Positions 1 to 11,110 of a stretch of DNA of 64,000 bases are shown here, piece by piece. A program made the translations under genes and the position numbers. Below the pieces are notes generated by a model. That model was not told where the DNA came from. It was given only the letters and a program-made list of their open reading frames with translations, and did no database searches. Position 1 is the stretch's first letter. Each line of letters begins with the position of its first letter. Source of the DNA: Mytilus trossulus (taxonomy: Eukaryota; Mollusca; Bivalvia; Mytilida; Mytilidae); the NCBI RefSeq assembly GCF_036588685.1, contig NC_086384.1:13778195-13842194 (forward strand), given 5' to 3'.

Positions 1-1863
1 GAGACTGTTTTGAAATTTGATATTCGTTAAAATAAATGAATTGTACAAACATTTTTTTATCAAATGTCAAACGTTCTTATATTCACAACAACACAACAAT
101 TAAATAGTAATTGTTTGTAAAATCGAGTGTTTGTCCATAAAAATATCTATTTTTAATAAATCAATCTATTTGGTCATGTCATAGAATATATATATATATG
201 CATAACACATAAATAAATTGTTCGAAAATATATAAATTTTCATCAAAATAAATAAGTGCTTTTAAAATTAAGAGAAATATGTGTTTATTAAACTAAATCA
301 TTTGTCATCAAATAGCAAAATATATACATACAGGGTTCAATACTATAGGATTAAATGACTTTTTAAAGGATTTTATAGGTTTATAAATTCGTCTAATTTT
401 TTTAAGATAAGAGAAAAAAGGGGTTAATTTTTTGAAGATTAGAAAAAAAAAGGGGTGAAAATTAAACGTTTACAGAATAACAGACCCCCTCCCCCCAATC
501 CAGACCCTCATACACAATGAAGATTTAGACCTTTATAGATTGTATATAACATTGTAAATTTTTAATGGTCATTTGATAAATTTAATATTTCTTTGATAAT
601 TTTTGCTTTCTTTCACATCTATATGCTTAGATTGAATAATTCTGTCAACTGTATTGTTTTGGTGTTAATCTAACAGGGGTAAAAAAGATCGAGTAAGTAA
701 GAGCCAATAAATATATTCAGTATTAAACTGGATAACATTGAGACATTTCATATTTCATCACCGCGGCCTTTTAGTTCGGTGTAGGTGTTTCAAATTATCA
801 TAACGTCCCAGGAGTATAATTTTATATTAATTATTTGCATATTTGAACTTTTATTTTGAAGAGGATGATTGATAGGCTGTCTCTTTATCTTCATATAATT
901 ATAGACAGATTATTTAAAGAGGGTACTGAAAGGTCGTGTAATCATACCATGGAGGTGTTGTAGAATTTAATGTCCAATTAGATGGTCAAATTATGATAAT
1001 TAATAGTCTGATGAGCGTAATTAAGGCATATTATATTAAAGTAGCTTTAAATGTCATCATTGCATGCTTGCATATGTTCATTCGGCCTCATTTTTATCAT
1101 TTGACATTTTGACAATAAATAACATAAGTACATTTTGTTTATTTAATTTTTATACATACCGTAAAATTACCACATGTAAACATTTGTGAGCTTCTATTTA
1201 CAATCTTTGAAAAAAAAATCAAATGTTAATAAATACAATTCAACATTATACAGCATTTCCAAAGAAACTGTCACTTGTACAATAGAACGGGATAGATGAA
1301 GCTTCACTTATTTGGAAATTAAAAAAAATCTTTCAAAATTGAGATTGTTGATACTGGCTGCGGTGGATGGAGGTTAACAGGAGGAGAAAAATTGGGTCAA
1401 AAAATAAAGAGTTTATACTAATGAGGTGCTTACATAGTAAGAATAAAAAAAAATGGATAAAAAGCTTCAAGAATAGAGAAAAAAGGGCAACAAACTTAAG
1501 AATACAGAAATAAGAAACCCAATCCAGACTCTCATATCTATAACCGTTTTCAGAATATTTATTGTCTTTTGAATGTATGTTTTAGTTTTCATTTTAATTT
1601 AACTAATCAAAATAATGTATGCCTTTCTTTGTGCATGTGTCTTCCATATGTTTGAAAGTAGATTCTCTCAAATATTGCCGAGAGCAAAATTCACGGTGGA
1701 GTTTTTGTTTCTAACATTTATTCTGTACTATATATTTTTTTTTTTTTTTTTTTATTTTTTTTTTCCACAAAAGAGAAGGTATTTGGCACAACTTTTTGAA
1801 ATTTTGAATCCTCAATGCTCTGCAACTTTGTACTTGTTTGGCTTAACTAATATTTTGATATGA

Positions 1864-1907
1864 GCGTCACTGATGAGTCTTATTTAGACGAAACGCGTGT
1901 CTGGCGT
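1864..1907 (+). ncRNA. Hammerhead ribozyme motif (intact core)
   Basis: The core CTGATGA is at 1870-1876. Stem II is GTCT (1877-1880) paired with AGAC (1886-1889), with a 5-nt loop. GAAA is at 1890-1893. Stem III is minimal: C1894 with G1899 and a GCGT loop. The predicted cleavage is after C1901. Stem I is GCGTCA (1864-1869) with TGGCGT (1902-1907): 6 pairs, two of them G-U. Every invariant core base that I know for the hammerhead is present. The minimal stem III fits the short type I ribozymes of animal retrozymes. Activity is not shown. Confidence 0.85.
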
Positions 1908-2206
1908 ACTAAATAATAAACCCGGTACTTTTGATAAAACTATTTACACCACTGGGTCGATGCCACTGCTGGTGGACGTTTCGTCCCCGAGGGTATCATA
2001 AGCCCAGTAGTCAACACTTCGTTGACATGAATATCAATGGTGTAGTCATTTCTATAAATTTCCTGTTTACAAAACTTTGAATTTTTCGTAAAACTAAGGA
2101 TTTTCTTATCCCAGGCATTGATTACCTTAGCCGTATTTGGCACAACTTTTTGGAATTTCGAATCCTCAATGCTCTTCAACTTTGGCTTTATTAATATTTT
2201 AATATG

Positions 2207-2252
2207 AGCGTCACTGGTGAGTATTATTAAGATGAAACGCGCGTCTGACGTA
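2207..2252 (+). ncRNA. Decayed hammerhead motif (second in dimer)
   Basis: Same position in the next monomer. The core reads CTGGTGA at 2214-2220, so invariant A6 has become G. Stem II is broken (GTAT against AGAT). GAAA and the GTC cleavage triplet (2243-2245) remain. Predicted to be inactive. Confidence 0.65.
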
Positions 2253-2324
2253 CGAAATTATAAACCTGGTACTTTTGATAACTATTTGATATTTTTGATA
2301 TATTACTTTTTTCTTTAAGTATCA

Positions 2325-2530
2325 CCAGAGACCAAATGACACAGAAATTAACAATAATAGGTAACCAAACTGCCGTCAGACATGAGCAAAGCCTTAACCG
2401 CACAATCAGCTATAAAAGGTCTCGAAATTACATTGTGAAACAATTTAAACGAACGGCTTAATTTATGTACATAAAATGAACGAAAAACAAATATGTTACA
2501 CATAAACATACGACACATATTGTATATATT
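2325..2530 (+). repeat. Dispersed repeat DR1, 5' fragment
   Basis: Begins with 'agagaccaaatgacacagaa' and runs through 'atgaacgaaaaacaaatatg'. It matches the same family at 19015-19220 and, more fully, at 63228-63660. I recognise the family as ubiquitous in Mytilus DNA. It has no convincing coding potential. Confidence 0.7.
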
Positions 2531-2769
2531 AGTTAATTTGTAAATAAAACCTAATAACATATAATATATAAATGTTTCATCAGATGTCATATTTCAAGCC
2601 TAAACAACATCTTGGGTGAAACAAAAAGATACTTTTAAAAAACTGTGTAACACATGCTAACTTACTCCGCTGATGTCATTATCATAGCATATTATTTTTC
2701 TGTGAAATCTTCATTAGGATATTGGGTTTATTTTTCACTTGAGTTTTCATTCTATACTCTTTGTAATTG

Positions 2770-3330
2770 TAGATTGTTTTGTTATTTGATATTCGTTAAA
2801 ATAAATTGTACAATCATTTTATAATGGCAAGGCAAACCTTGTAATATTCACTAAAAAATATTGAATATTCTAAAATAGTTTGTTAAATCGAATATATGTT
2901 CATAAAAAATATACATTGACATAATAAATCTATGTGTTCATGAAACAACATATATATGCTCAAAAACCTAATAATGTTTCATAAGAATTAAACATTTGTT
3001 CATAAAAATAATGAGTTGCACATTAAAATATTATCAATATTTCAGGATTAAACGACGTTGTAAAGGAACTTTTGGGTATATAAACTGGACCATTTGACTG
3101 ACCATTTTGACTTAGCAAATTATAACAAAAAAAGTTTTAAGAAATTTTCACATGCATGTACTTAAATATATACCATCTTTTTGATAGTGGAATAAAATCA
3201 TTCAGAAAAAAAACATTAATATAGAGAGACCTCTGATAAGGTTGTACACAATGTGATTGTCTTTTGCAAAGGTATTTTTGTTATTTGACTTTTTCTTTAC
3301 ATCACGTCAATGATTACACGATTTTTATTT
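2770..3330. repeat. Older internal sub-repeat of the upstream unit
   Basis: This stretch resembles 1-400 and 19772-20340 at lower identity: the ttgatattcgttaaaataaa start, runs of 'gttcataaaaat', and a 'tataaactggaccatttga' segment (compare 20170-20210). It indicates that the unit itself grew from an earlier internal duplication. Confidence 0.55.
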
Positions 3331-3850
3331 TCGATTGTTATAAACGTCCTACATCTGCCTTAAGCTTCCAAATGGTTTGTTGTTATAACATATTTGAAAT
3401 CTTTATTTAGTCTCAACATATATCAAACACATGCACTTGTATCTGAAAACACGTTTTAAATTGAATTATAGAGTTTTGTGTCCAGAGAAAAATGCTGTGA
3501 TTTCATATTGTTAAATTTAAAAGATATTCATTTATATACTTAACACTAAGTCTAGCTTACAGTAGCCGTAATACATATTGTAAAGTTGAAATAGTACAAA
3601 CAATAATTGTATATGCTTAATATTTGTTAATTTGTATATTTAAACTTAATACCATATATCAAATGTCTTATTTCAAGCCAGCACAACAGCTTATGGTGAT
3701 ACTAACAGATATTTAAAACTGTGAATAATGTAACCTATCTGCTAACTTTTACTCCGAAAATTTCATCAAAATGACATAATATTTTCCCCTGAAATTTGAT
3801 ATTCGTTTAAATAAATGATCTGTTCATGTCATAGAATATATATATATATT

Positions 3851-3892
3851 CATCACTGAAGAGACATTTATTGTCGAAATCCGGATATGGTG
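3851..3892 (+). ncRNA. Hammerhead ribozyme motif, CTGAAGA class, left repeat
   Basis: Core CTGAAGA at 3856-3862 fits the consensus CUGANGA. Stem II is GACA/TGTC (3863-3866 with 3872-3875). GAAA is at 3876-3879. Stem III is T3880 with A3885 around a CCGG loop. Predicted cleavage follows A3887 (triplet ATA, allowed by NUH). Stem I pairs CATCA (3851-3855) with TGGTG (3888-3892). The sequence is clearly different from the retrozyme hammerheads in this window. Confidence 0.7.
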
Positions 3893-4353
3893 TACTAAAG
3901 AAATATTGACACCGAATGTTTGTGGCACAACATCCTGTACACAAGTTAACAATTTTTTTTTTTTTTCTGTGACGTATTAACTTTATATAAGAATCCATTT
4001 TGTTACATCTTGTGATCAATTTTATTTGGCAATCGCCAATGGCAGTCAGCAGGGTTAAAGAACATCAGTTGTTCGACCTGTTAGTCAAATGCGTTTTGTT
4101 TAAATATACTTTTTCACTCTTTTGGTCTTTTGGAAAATGTTGTTTGTGCTGTTTTTAGACCCTTCTACAACGAAATTTGTTTGACATGCACACGTATAAA
4201 AACTGCGGTTTTTATCCAACGCAGTCATAGGTTTGAACGTAGTTTTCAATTTAGACTCTTTTATATTTTTTGTTTGGGCATGTATCATATTTTCCCTCCG
4301 GTTTATATGATCCGTTCATCCTATATATTGACTCTTAAAATTCAAGAGTTAAT

Positions 4354-4479
4354 CTAAAAATGAGGGTACTTTCTCTAAAAATGAGGGTACTTTCTCTAAA
4401 AATGAGGGTACTTTCTCTAAAAATGAGGGTACTTTCTCTAAAAATGAGGGTACTTTCTCTAAAAATGAGGGTACTTTTT
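4354..4479 (+). repeat. 21-bp tandem array, 6 units
   Basis: Six head-to-tail units starting 'ctaaaaatgagggtac', almost without variation, in the centre of the 3851-4925 element. The near-identity suggests recent amplification. Confidence 0.95.
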
Positions 4480-4512
4480 ATATGGCCTTCCAAATACCTT
4501 TTCGATCCCTAA

Positions 4513-4554
4513 CATCACTGAAGAGACATTTATTGTCGAAATCTGGATATGGTG
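4513..4554 (+). ncRNA. Hammerhead ribozyme motif, CTGAAGA class, right repeat
   Basis: Same fold as at 3851-3892: core CTGAAGA 4518-4524, stem II GACA/TGTC, GAAA 4538-4541, and stem I CATCA (4513-4517) with TGGTG. One C-to-T change lies in the stem III loop (CTGG), which leaves the pairs intact. Predicted cleavage follows A4549, 662 nt after the first site. Confidence 0.7.
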
Positions 4555-5149
4555 TACTAAAGAAATATTGACACCGAATGTTTGTGGCACAACATCCTGT
4601 CCACAAGTTAACAATTTTTTTTTCTGTGACGTATTAACTTTATATAAGAATCCATTTTGTTACATCTTGTGATCAATTTTATTTGGCAATCGCCAATGGC
4701 AGTCAGCAGGGTTAAAGAACATCAGTTGTTCGACCTGTTAGTCAAATGCGTTTTGTTTAAATATACTTTTTCACTCTTTTGGTCTTTTGGAAAATGTTGT
4801 TTGTGCTGTTTTTAGACCCTTCTACAACGAAATTTGTTTGACATGCACACGTATAAAAACTGCGGTTTTTATCCAACGCAGTCATAGGTTTGAACGTAGT
4901 TTTCAATTTAGACTCTTTTATATATATATATATATATGCATAATACACAAATAAATTATTCGAAAAAAAAATGTTCTTAAAATATATAAATTTTCATCAA
5001 AATAAATAAATGCTTTTAAAATTAAAAGAAATATGCGTTTATAGAACTAAATCATTTGTCATCAAATAGCAAAATATATACATACAGGGTTCAATACTAT
5101 AGGATTAAATAACTTTTTAAAGGATTGTATAGGTTGATAAATTTGTCTA

Positions 5150-5330
5150 ATTTTTTGAAGATTAGGGAAAAAAGGGGTTCATTTTTTGAAGATTAAATAA
5201 AAAGGGGTGAATTTTTTGAAGATTAAATAAAAAGGGGTGAATGTTTTGAAGATTAAATAAAAAGGGGTGAATTTTTTGAAGATTAAATAAAAAGGGTTGA
5301 ATTTTTGGAAGATTAGAAAAAAGGGTTGAA
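5150..5330 (+). repeat. 30-bp tandem array, about 6 units
   Basis: Units of the form 'ttttgaagattaaataaaaa' followed by ggggtgaa. The equivalent place in unit 1 (395-470) has about two degenerate units, and unit 3 has none that I can see. The array expanded after the units separated. Confidence 0.9.
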
Positions 5331-6656
5331 AATTTAATGTTTACAGATCAACAGACCCCCTCCCCCCAATCAAGACCCTCATACACAGTGAAGATTAAGA
5401 GCTTTATAGATTGTATATTACATTGTCTATTGTTAATGGTCATTTGATAAACTTAATATTTCTTTGATAATTTTTGCTTTCTTTCACATCTATATGCTTT
5501 GATTGAATAATTCTGTCAACTGTATTGTTTTGGTGTTATTTTTTTGGAGTAAAAAAAGATCGCATAAGAGCCAATAAATATATTCAGGATTAAGCTGGAT
5601 AACATTGAGACGTTTCATATTTCATCACCGCGGCTATGTAGTTGGGTATAGGTGTTACAATTTATCATAACGTTCCAGGAGTATAATTTTTATATTAATA
5701 ATTTGCATATTTGAACTTTTATTTTGAAGAGGATGATTGATAGGCTGTCTCTTTATCTTCATATAATTATAGACAGATTATTTAAAGAGGGTACTAAAAG
5801 GTCGTGTTATCATACCATGAAGGTGTTGTAGAATTGAAAGTTCAATTAGATGGTCAATTTAAGATAATTAATAGTATTATGAGTCCAATTAAGGCATATT
5901 ATATCAAAATAGCTTTACATGTCATCATTGCTTGCTTGCATATGTTCATTTGGCCTCATCTTTATCATTTGACATTTTGACAATAAATAACATTTTTTAA
6001 CATAAGTACATTTTGTTTATTTAATTTTTATACATACCGTAAAATTACCACATGTAAACATTTGTGAGCTTCTATTTACAATCTTTGAAAAAAAATTCAA
6101 ATGTTAATAAATACAATTCAACATTATACAGCATTTCCAAAGAAACTGTCACTTGTACAATAGAACGGGATAGATGAAGCTTCACTTATTTGAAAATTAA
6201 AAAAAATCTTTCAAAATTGAGATTGTTGATACTGGCTGCGGTGGATGGAGGTAAAGAGGAGGAGAAAAATTGGGCCAAAAAATACAGAGTTTATACTAAT
6301 GAGGTGCTTAAATAGTAAGAATAAAAAAAAAATGGATAAAAAGCTTCAAGAATAGAGAAAAAAGGGCAACAAACTTAAGAATACAGAAATAAGAAACCCA
6401 ATCCAGACTCTCATATCTATAACCGTTTTCAGAATATTCATTGTCTTTTGTATGTTTGTTTTAGTTTCAATTTTAATTTAACTAATCAAAATAATGTATG
6501 CCTTTCTTTGTGCATGTGTCTTCCATATGTTTGAAAGTAGATTCTCTCAAATATTACCGAGAGCAAAATTCACGGTGGAGTATTTGTTTCTAACATTTAT
6601 TCTGTACTATATATTTTTTTTTTTTATTTTTTTTTTAACTTTTCCACAAAAGAGAA

Positions 6657-7119
6657 GGTATTTGGCACAACTTTTTGGAATTTTGAATCCTCAATGCTCT
6701 TGAACTTTGTACTTGTTTGGCTCTATTAATATTTTGATATGAGCGTCACTGATGAGTCTTATTTAGACGAAACGCGTGTCTGGCGTACTAAATAATAAAC
6801 CCGGTACTTTTGATAACTATTTACACCACTGGGTCGATGCCACTGCTGGTGGACGTGTAGTCCCCGAGGGTATCATAAGCCCAGTAGTCAACACTTCGGT
6901 GTTGACATGAATATCAATGGTGTAGTCATTTCTATAAATTTCCTGTTTACAAAACTTTGAATTTTTCGTAAAACTAAGGATTTTCTTATCCCAGGCATTG
7001 ATTACCTTAGCCGTATTTGGCACAACTTTTTGGAATTTTGAATCCTCAATGCTCTTCAACTTTGTACTTGTTTGGCTTTATTAATATTTTGATATGAGCG
7101 TCACTGTTGAGTATTATTA
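6657..7119 (+). mobile_element. Retrozyme-like dimeric repeat 2, left part (interrupted)
   Basis: The same retrozyme as 1780-2288 at the equivalent place in unit 2. Its second hammerhead, with core CTGTTGA at 7104-7110 (invariant A6 lost), is cut within stem II at 7119 by the 5.9-kb repeats. The remainder of that hammerhead and the tail resume at 18924. Confidence 0.75.
6743..6786 (+). ncRNA. Hammerhead ribozyme motif (intact core)
   Basis: Base-for-base the same motif as 1864-1907: GCGTCA 6743-6748, CTGATGA 6749-6755, GTCT/AGAC stem II, GAAA, GTC cleavage triplet ending at 6780, TGGCGT 6781-6786. Its conservation between units 1 and 2 may only reflect their recent duplication. Confidence 0.85.
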
Positions 7120-8389
7120 GAGAAAACAACACAAGCGACATAAGTATCTACTTTATACGTTAAATGTTACTTAACAATGGTATTTGTACGTAGGAAGCGT
7201 CAACTTCATGTTATTTATACCTTCCAAGCGTCATTTCAACATACATTAAACATATGAAAGTGAAAACTAATAATTTGGATTGTCTTTCTTTTCCCAAAAT
7301 CATGTTTAGACCGTTAAACAGGTGAAAACGTATGTATTAATCACTGACTTTGCATACGTAAGATGGTAAGTCGGTGATTGTTTTTACAGATTTATATTTT
7401 TTTGACAGTAGGCCAAAAAATACGATTTTTATAGATATAATGAAATATATCAGTATCTTTTTATTTAAGTTGACATATTTCATACCTCTTTTTCCAAATT
7501 GATTTATTTAAGTTTTTGGTGAAGACGACTTGGACATTTGTATCTTTACAGTTGTTATGTTAATGTGCAATGTTATTTATCAACCGATGAACACTTATTT
7601 AGATTACTAGAAGATCTTTGTAGCGCCCCCAGTCATCAATTCCAATTTTTTAAATGCGTTGCAGCGCATGCTACAGGAAATCGAACAAACTTTGAAGTTT
7701 ATGCAAGGAAATAAATCAAGATTTTAAAATTATAAGGAGTCAAAACAAATAAAAAGAAATGTAGCTGATGGCTGCAATTTTTTATTTTTTTATTTTTTTT
7801 GGTTTCTGAAAGTTTATCCTCTTTCATGCAGAAAGAGCAAGAGCCATTACAACATATGAAAAGTAAATTTGAAGAAACAGTCATACACTGGTCCACACGA
7901 TTTCATATTACTTTCAATTTTTTTATAGTCTGAGTAAAGCCGTTTTCAATTAATATTTTATAGTGCGTCTTTTCTGTTTGAAATGTTAATATACTGCTGT
8001 ATCAGGTTGAGGGTGAAGATTGACGCCTGTTAAAACGTTCAAATCCGCTGCATATATTATATGCACCTGTTCTCAGTCAGGAATTTAAGTCAGGAACAGT
8101 GCTTGTCGTTTGTTGGTATGTTTGATAAATGTTTCTGGTTTTGTAAAATAGATTAGACCGTTGGTTTTCCTGTTTGAATTGTGATACAAAGGTCATTTTG
8201 GTGCCCTGTATAGCTTGCTCTTATGCTCATTGTATTCTGCTGTTGCTAAGGGATAGTTATAATGTTGCTACTGCAGCTTTTAAGAATTAAATGAAGGAAA
8301 TCACATTCAAACTCATTGCATGATTTTTTTTTCTATATTTATATGTTTCATGAATTTAAAGAAAAATCCCCTCTGTTCGTTCTTCACTC

Positions 8390-8640
8390 AAGCAACAGCA
8401 GCAGCAGCATAACTACTTGAGAAATGAGAACGAAAAAAGTTGCAGGAGCATTGGACACAGTTTATTAAAAAAATCGTTTAATCAGCAGCAACAACAACAA
8501 CACTCTATCCTCAAGTAGCGGCAGCAGCAAAACACACACAAGAAGGTAGTGAGCACAAGTGCTGTAGAGGAAGTAAAAGCATTACATGGAAACACCTTGT
8601 ATATGACTCAACATGAAGCAACAACAGCAACGACAATACT
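8390..8640 (+). repeat. CAG/CAA-rich stretch
   Basis: Clusters of CAG and CAA trinucleotides (near 8393-8409, 8484-8500, 8518-8530 and 8615-8632). The homologous stretch in copy 2 (14245-14500) has fewer repeats and a different frame. Reading frames here are not conserved, so I do not call a gene. Confidence 0.6.
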
Positions 8641-9410
8641 TTAAAGTGTGAAATAAGCATTACTACACTAGGTCGATATTTAATAACACAACTTGAAAAC
8701 GTAACCGAAAGCACCCAAATTAGAATTTTATCATTTAAACCTATCAATATAAATAAAAAGATGTGGTGTGAGGGCCAATGAGACAATTCTACATCCTAGT
8801 CAAGTCCATATATGAATTTGAGAACGAGGACCTTATAGAAAGCACCCCAACCCGTAACTATAAAGCTCTGTATCGTAGTTGTACCGTTATAACTAAACTC
8901 CCAACATTGATCGATTCTGTTCCGGAACTACTTTAATTTACTCCATCTTTTAGTGAAGAGTTGGTCTGAGCTAGAACTGCCAGTGATTTTGCATTGTAAC
9001 CCAAGATAAAAAAAAAATAACCTAGAACTATTTCTATACAAAACTACCCATCCGAGAAGTTCAGAACCAAAAAGGCGGAAAGATGTTGGTACTCCCAAAC
9101 GGCACTCCAGGGACGATAAAGAAACTAACTTCGTCTGTATAACGTAATCCAACATTGAAGTTTAAATATATCTTCTCACAGATAAGATGAAGTCTTTTTT
9201 TCCTTACAGATTTAATTTAGTTTCACGAAATGTTGCACAATTCTGAAGCGCAAATTCACTGCATGATTTCTCGAAAAACCTTAAAATTAAATGATGCGGT
9301 TAATAGCATTCCTATCATGGAAGACCGGTTGCCGATTCACAATGTAAGGGGTATATTCACATCACTTAATGTCATACATCCGATATTTTAGGAAGCTACC
9401 ATTTGATTTC

Positions 9411-9600
9411 AGGGGGGGGGGGGGGTAAGATAAAAACATTTTGTCCTGCTTTTTTTTAAAGTTGTAATTTCTGTCCTTTTTTTTTTTTTACTATATTTGG
9501 TCCGGTTTTTTTTGGCCCGGTTGCTCATCCTGCCTTTTTTCAATCGAAACTCATGTCCTGTATTTTTTAAATTTCTGTCCTGCCTTTTTTTAAATTTCAT
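9411..9600. repeat. Poly-G run and pyrimidine-rich low-complexity block
   Basis: A run of G near 9411-9425, then repeated 'ctgtcctgcctttttt'-type units on the plus strand. Copy 2 (15165-15365) keeps the pyrimidine units but has no long G run. Confidence 0.7.
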
Positions 9601-10084
9601 CCAACCGGAACTTGTACAACCTTATCTCAAAAAAATGTAATGAAGAAACAAATGTTTCAAGCTCTTTGATGAAACAAATGTTTTAATCTCATAGATGACA
9701 TCCGTTTACATGGTGTCATCAAGGATGAAACATCGAAGTCCATGGTATAAACGCGTCAAACGGGGGATATAAATAAAACATATAGATCACAGAAAACTAT
9801 TTTCTATAGGAAATTGTTGTTTAAAAACATGCTTCGTATCACTAGTTTCCAATTATTTTTTATCTGTCAAGTTCGTAATCCAGTCGTAGCAATATAAGTT
9901 AAAGCGACTTTACGACAACAATTACATGAACCGTCAATGAATTGTAGTCTAGGCCTTTTATCTGCAATATAGTATTATGCATTTTCTACACAAAATGTAA
10001 ATCTCTGGATCGACTCAGTTTTGAATAGACCAATAATTATAGACTCATCTTTTAAAGAGTAACATTAAATTTTAAAATCCTAAT

Positions 10085-10330
10085 TAATGTACCAAAAAAA
10101 TGAACGAAAAACTAATATGTAACACGGCACTAAAAACGACAACCACTGAATTACAGGTTCTAGACTTGGGGACAGGCACATATGTACTTAAAACGGGGTT
10201 AAACATGTTAGCGGAGTCACCACCCTCCCCCTAACCTGGAACAGTGGTGTTATAGTACGATATAAGAACGAAATGTAAAAATCATTTGAAAAAGGATTAT
10301 CTGTAGATATTCGGTCTCCACAGTATTTCA
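10085..10330 (+). repeat. Dispersed repeat DR1, 3' part
   Basis: Contains the family's 'caaccactgaattacagg', 'gacaggcacatatgtac', 'ggggttaaacatgttagc' and 'tggaacagtggtgttatag' blocks. The same fragment recurs at 15880-16110 in the second 5.9-kb copy, so it inserted before the tandem duplication. Confidence 0.75.
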
Positions 10331-10602
10331 TGTACCTTTTGGGAACCCGCAAATATATTTGCTATTCTCTTTATTTCATAGCAACGTTATGTTACATATT
10401 TATATATGGCGTTTAAAGCCAAGACGCAAAGATATGCTGATTAAGTTTGACTTGGGTTAATTAAACTAAATTGATTTGTGTGGGACTTGTGCTTAATTAG
10501 CTTAAAAAAAATATCTTTTGATTGATATAGATCGTTACTCATCTAGTGTTAACTGGTTTTACAAGTTCCTGACCTGTGTAGTGGAGCTGTAGGAGACCTT
10601 AT

Positions 10603-11110
10603 TATATTTGTTTGTCTGTCTGTCGGGTGGTCTTGTCTGTCTGTCTGTCTGTCTGGTGGTCTTGTCTTTGTCTGTCTGGTGGTCTTGTCTGTCTGTATGA
10701 TTAGTGGTCTAGTCTGATTGTCTTGTCTGTCTGGTGGTCTTGTATGTCTGTCTGTCTGGTGGTATTGTCTGTCTGTCTGATTGTCTTGTCTGTCTTGTGG
10801 TCTTGTATGTCTGTCTGTCTGGTGATCTTGTCCATCTATTAGTTTATCTGGTGTTCTTGTCCGTCTGTCCGTTTATCTGATGTGTATGTCTGTCTGTTTA
10901 GTGGTCTTTTCTGTCTATCTGTTGGTCTGGTCTGGCTGGCTGGCTGTCTGTCTATGTCTGTTTGGTGGTCTTGTTTGTGTGTCTGTCTGGTGGTGTTTTT
11001 ATGTGTCTGTCTGGTGGTCTTGTCTGTTGGTATGTATCTCTGATGGTCTTGTCGGTCTGATGGTCTTATCTGTCGGTATATCTGTCTTTCTGGTGGTATA
11101 ATTGTCTGGC
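10603..11110 (+). repeat. GTCT-based microsatellite/minisatellite, copy 1
   Basis: Long run of GTCT with recurring 'ctggtggtcttgtctgtctg' units. Reading frames through it translate as low-complexity Val/Leu/Ser/Cys and are repeat artefacts. Confidence 0.9.

Larger units (their letters stand above)
1780..2288 (+). mobile_element. Retrozyme-like dimeric repeat 1
   Basis: Direct repeats around two hammerhead-type motifs spaced 344 bp apart (predicted cleavage after 1901 and after 2245). The body between them (1910-2150) contains a GC-rich structured stretch near 1945-2010. The terminal segment 'tatttggcacaactttttg' occurs at both 1781 and 2134. This is the layout of metazoan retrozymes: small non-autonomous retroelements whose tandem hammerheads release circular RNA. 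A long T-run (1733-1765) lies just upstream. There is no coding capacity. Confidence 0.75.
1..3790. repeat. Upstream-region tandem unit 1 (no gene)
   Basis: First of three tandem copies of a roughly 3.8-kb unit. It opens with the same sequence that reappears near 3788 and at 19772 (gagactgttttgaaatttg and relatives). Positions 200-1860 align with 4940-6740 and with 19990-22170. Positions 2230-2935 align with 18925-19612, and 3700-3790 with 19618-19700. In the third copy this unit precedes gene A, so this is a copy of a gene's upstream flank without the gene. It is non-coding; short reading frames differ between copies by indels. Confidence 0.8.
3851..4925 (+). mobile_element. Penelope-like/retrozyme-like element with two hammerhead-bearing direct repeats
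   Basis: Two direct repeats of about 415 bp (3851-4266 and 4513-4925, offset 662 bp) flank a unique 246-bp centre that holds a 21-bp tandem array. The element sits inside an (AT)n run that is uninterrupted in unit 1 (about 186-202), so 3851-4925 is an insertion. Each repeat opens with a hammerhead-type motif. Hammerheads at the start of LTR-like repeats are known from Penelope-like elements. No reverse transcriptase is present, so this would be a non-autonomous derivative. Class assignment is inference. Confidence 0.65.
3790..7119. repeat. Upstream-region tandem unit 2, left part (no gene)
   Basis: Second copy of the upstream unit. It resumes at 18924 after the 5.9-kb insertions and ends near 19770. 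Against unit 1 it carries a ribozyme-bearing element placed inside the AT run (3851-4925) and an expanded 30-bp array (5150-5330). The two copies are otherwise very similar (for example 1200-1860 and 6060-6740). Confidence 0.8.

Noticed and set aside
8511-8786. Possible Gln-rich coding region in the CAG/CAA stretch
   Set aside because: No long frame on the CAG strand, and the stretch is different in length and phase in the second 5.9-kb copy.
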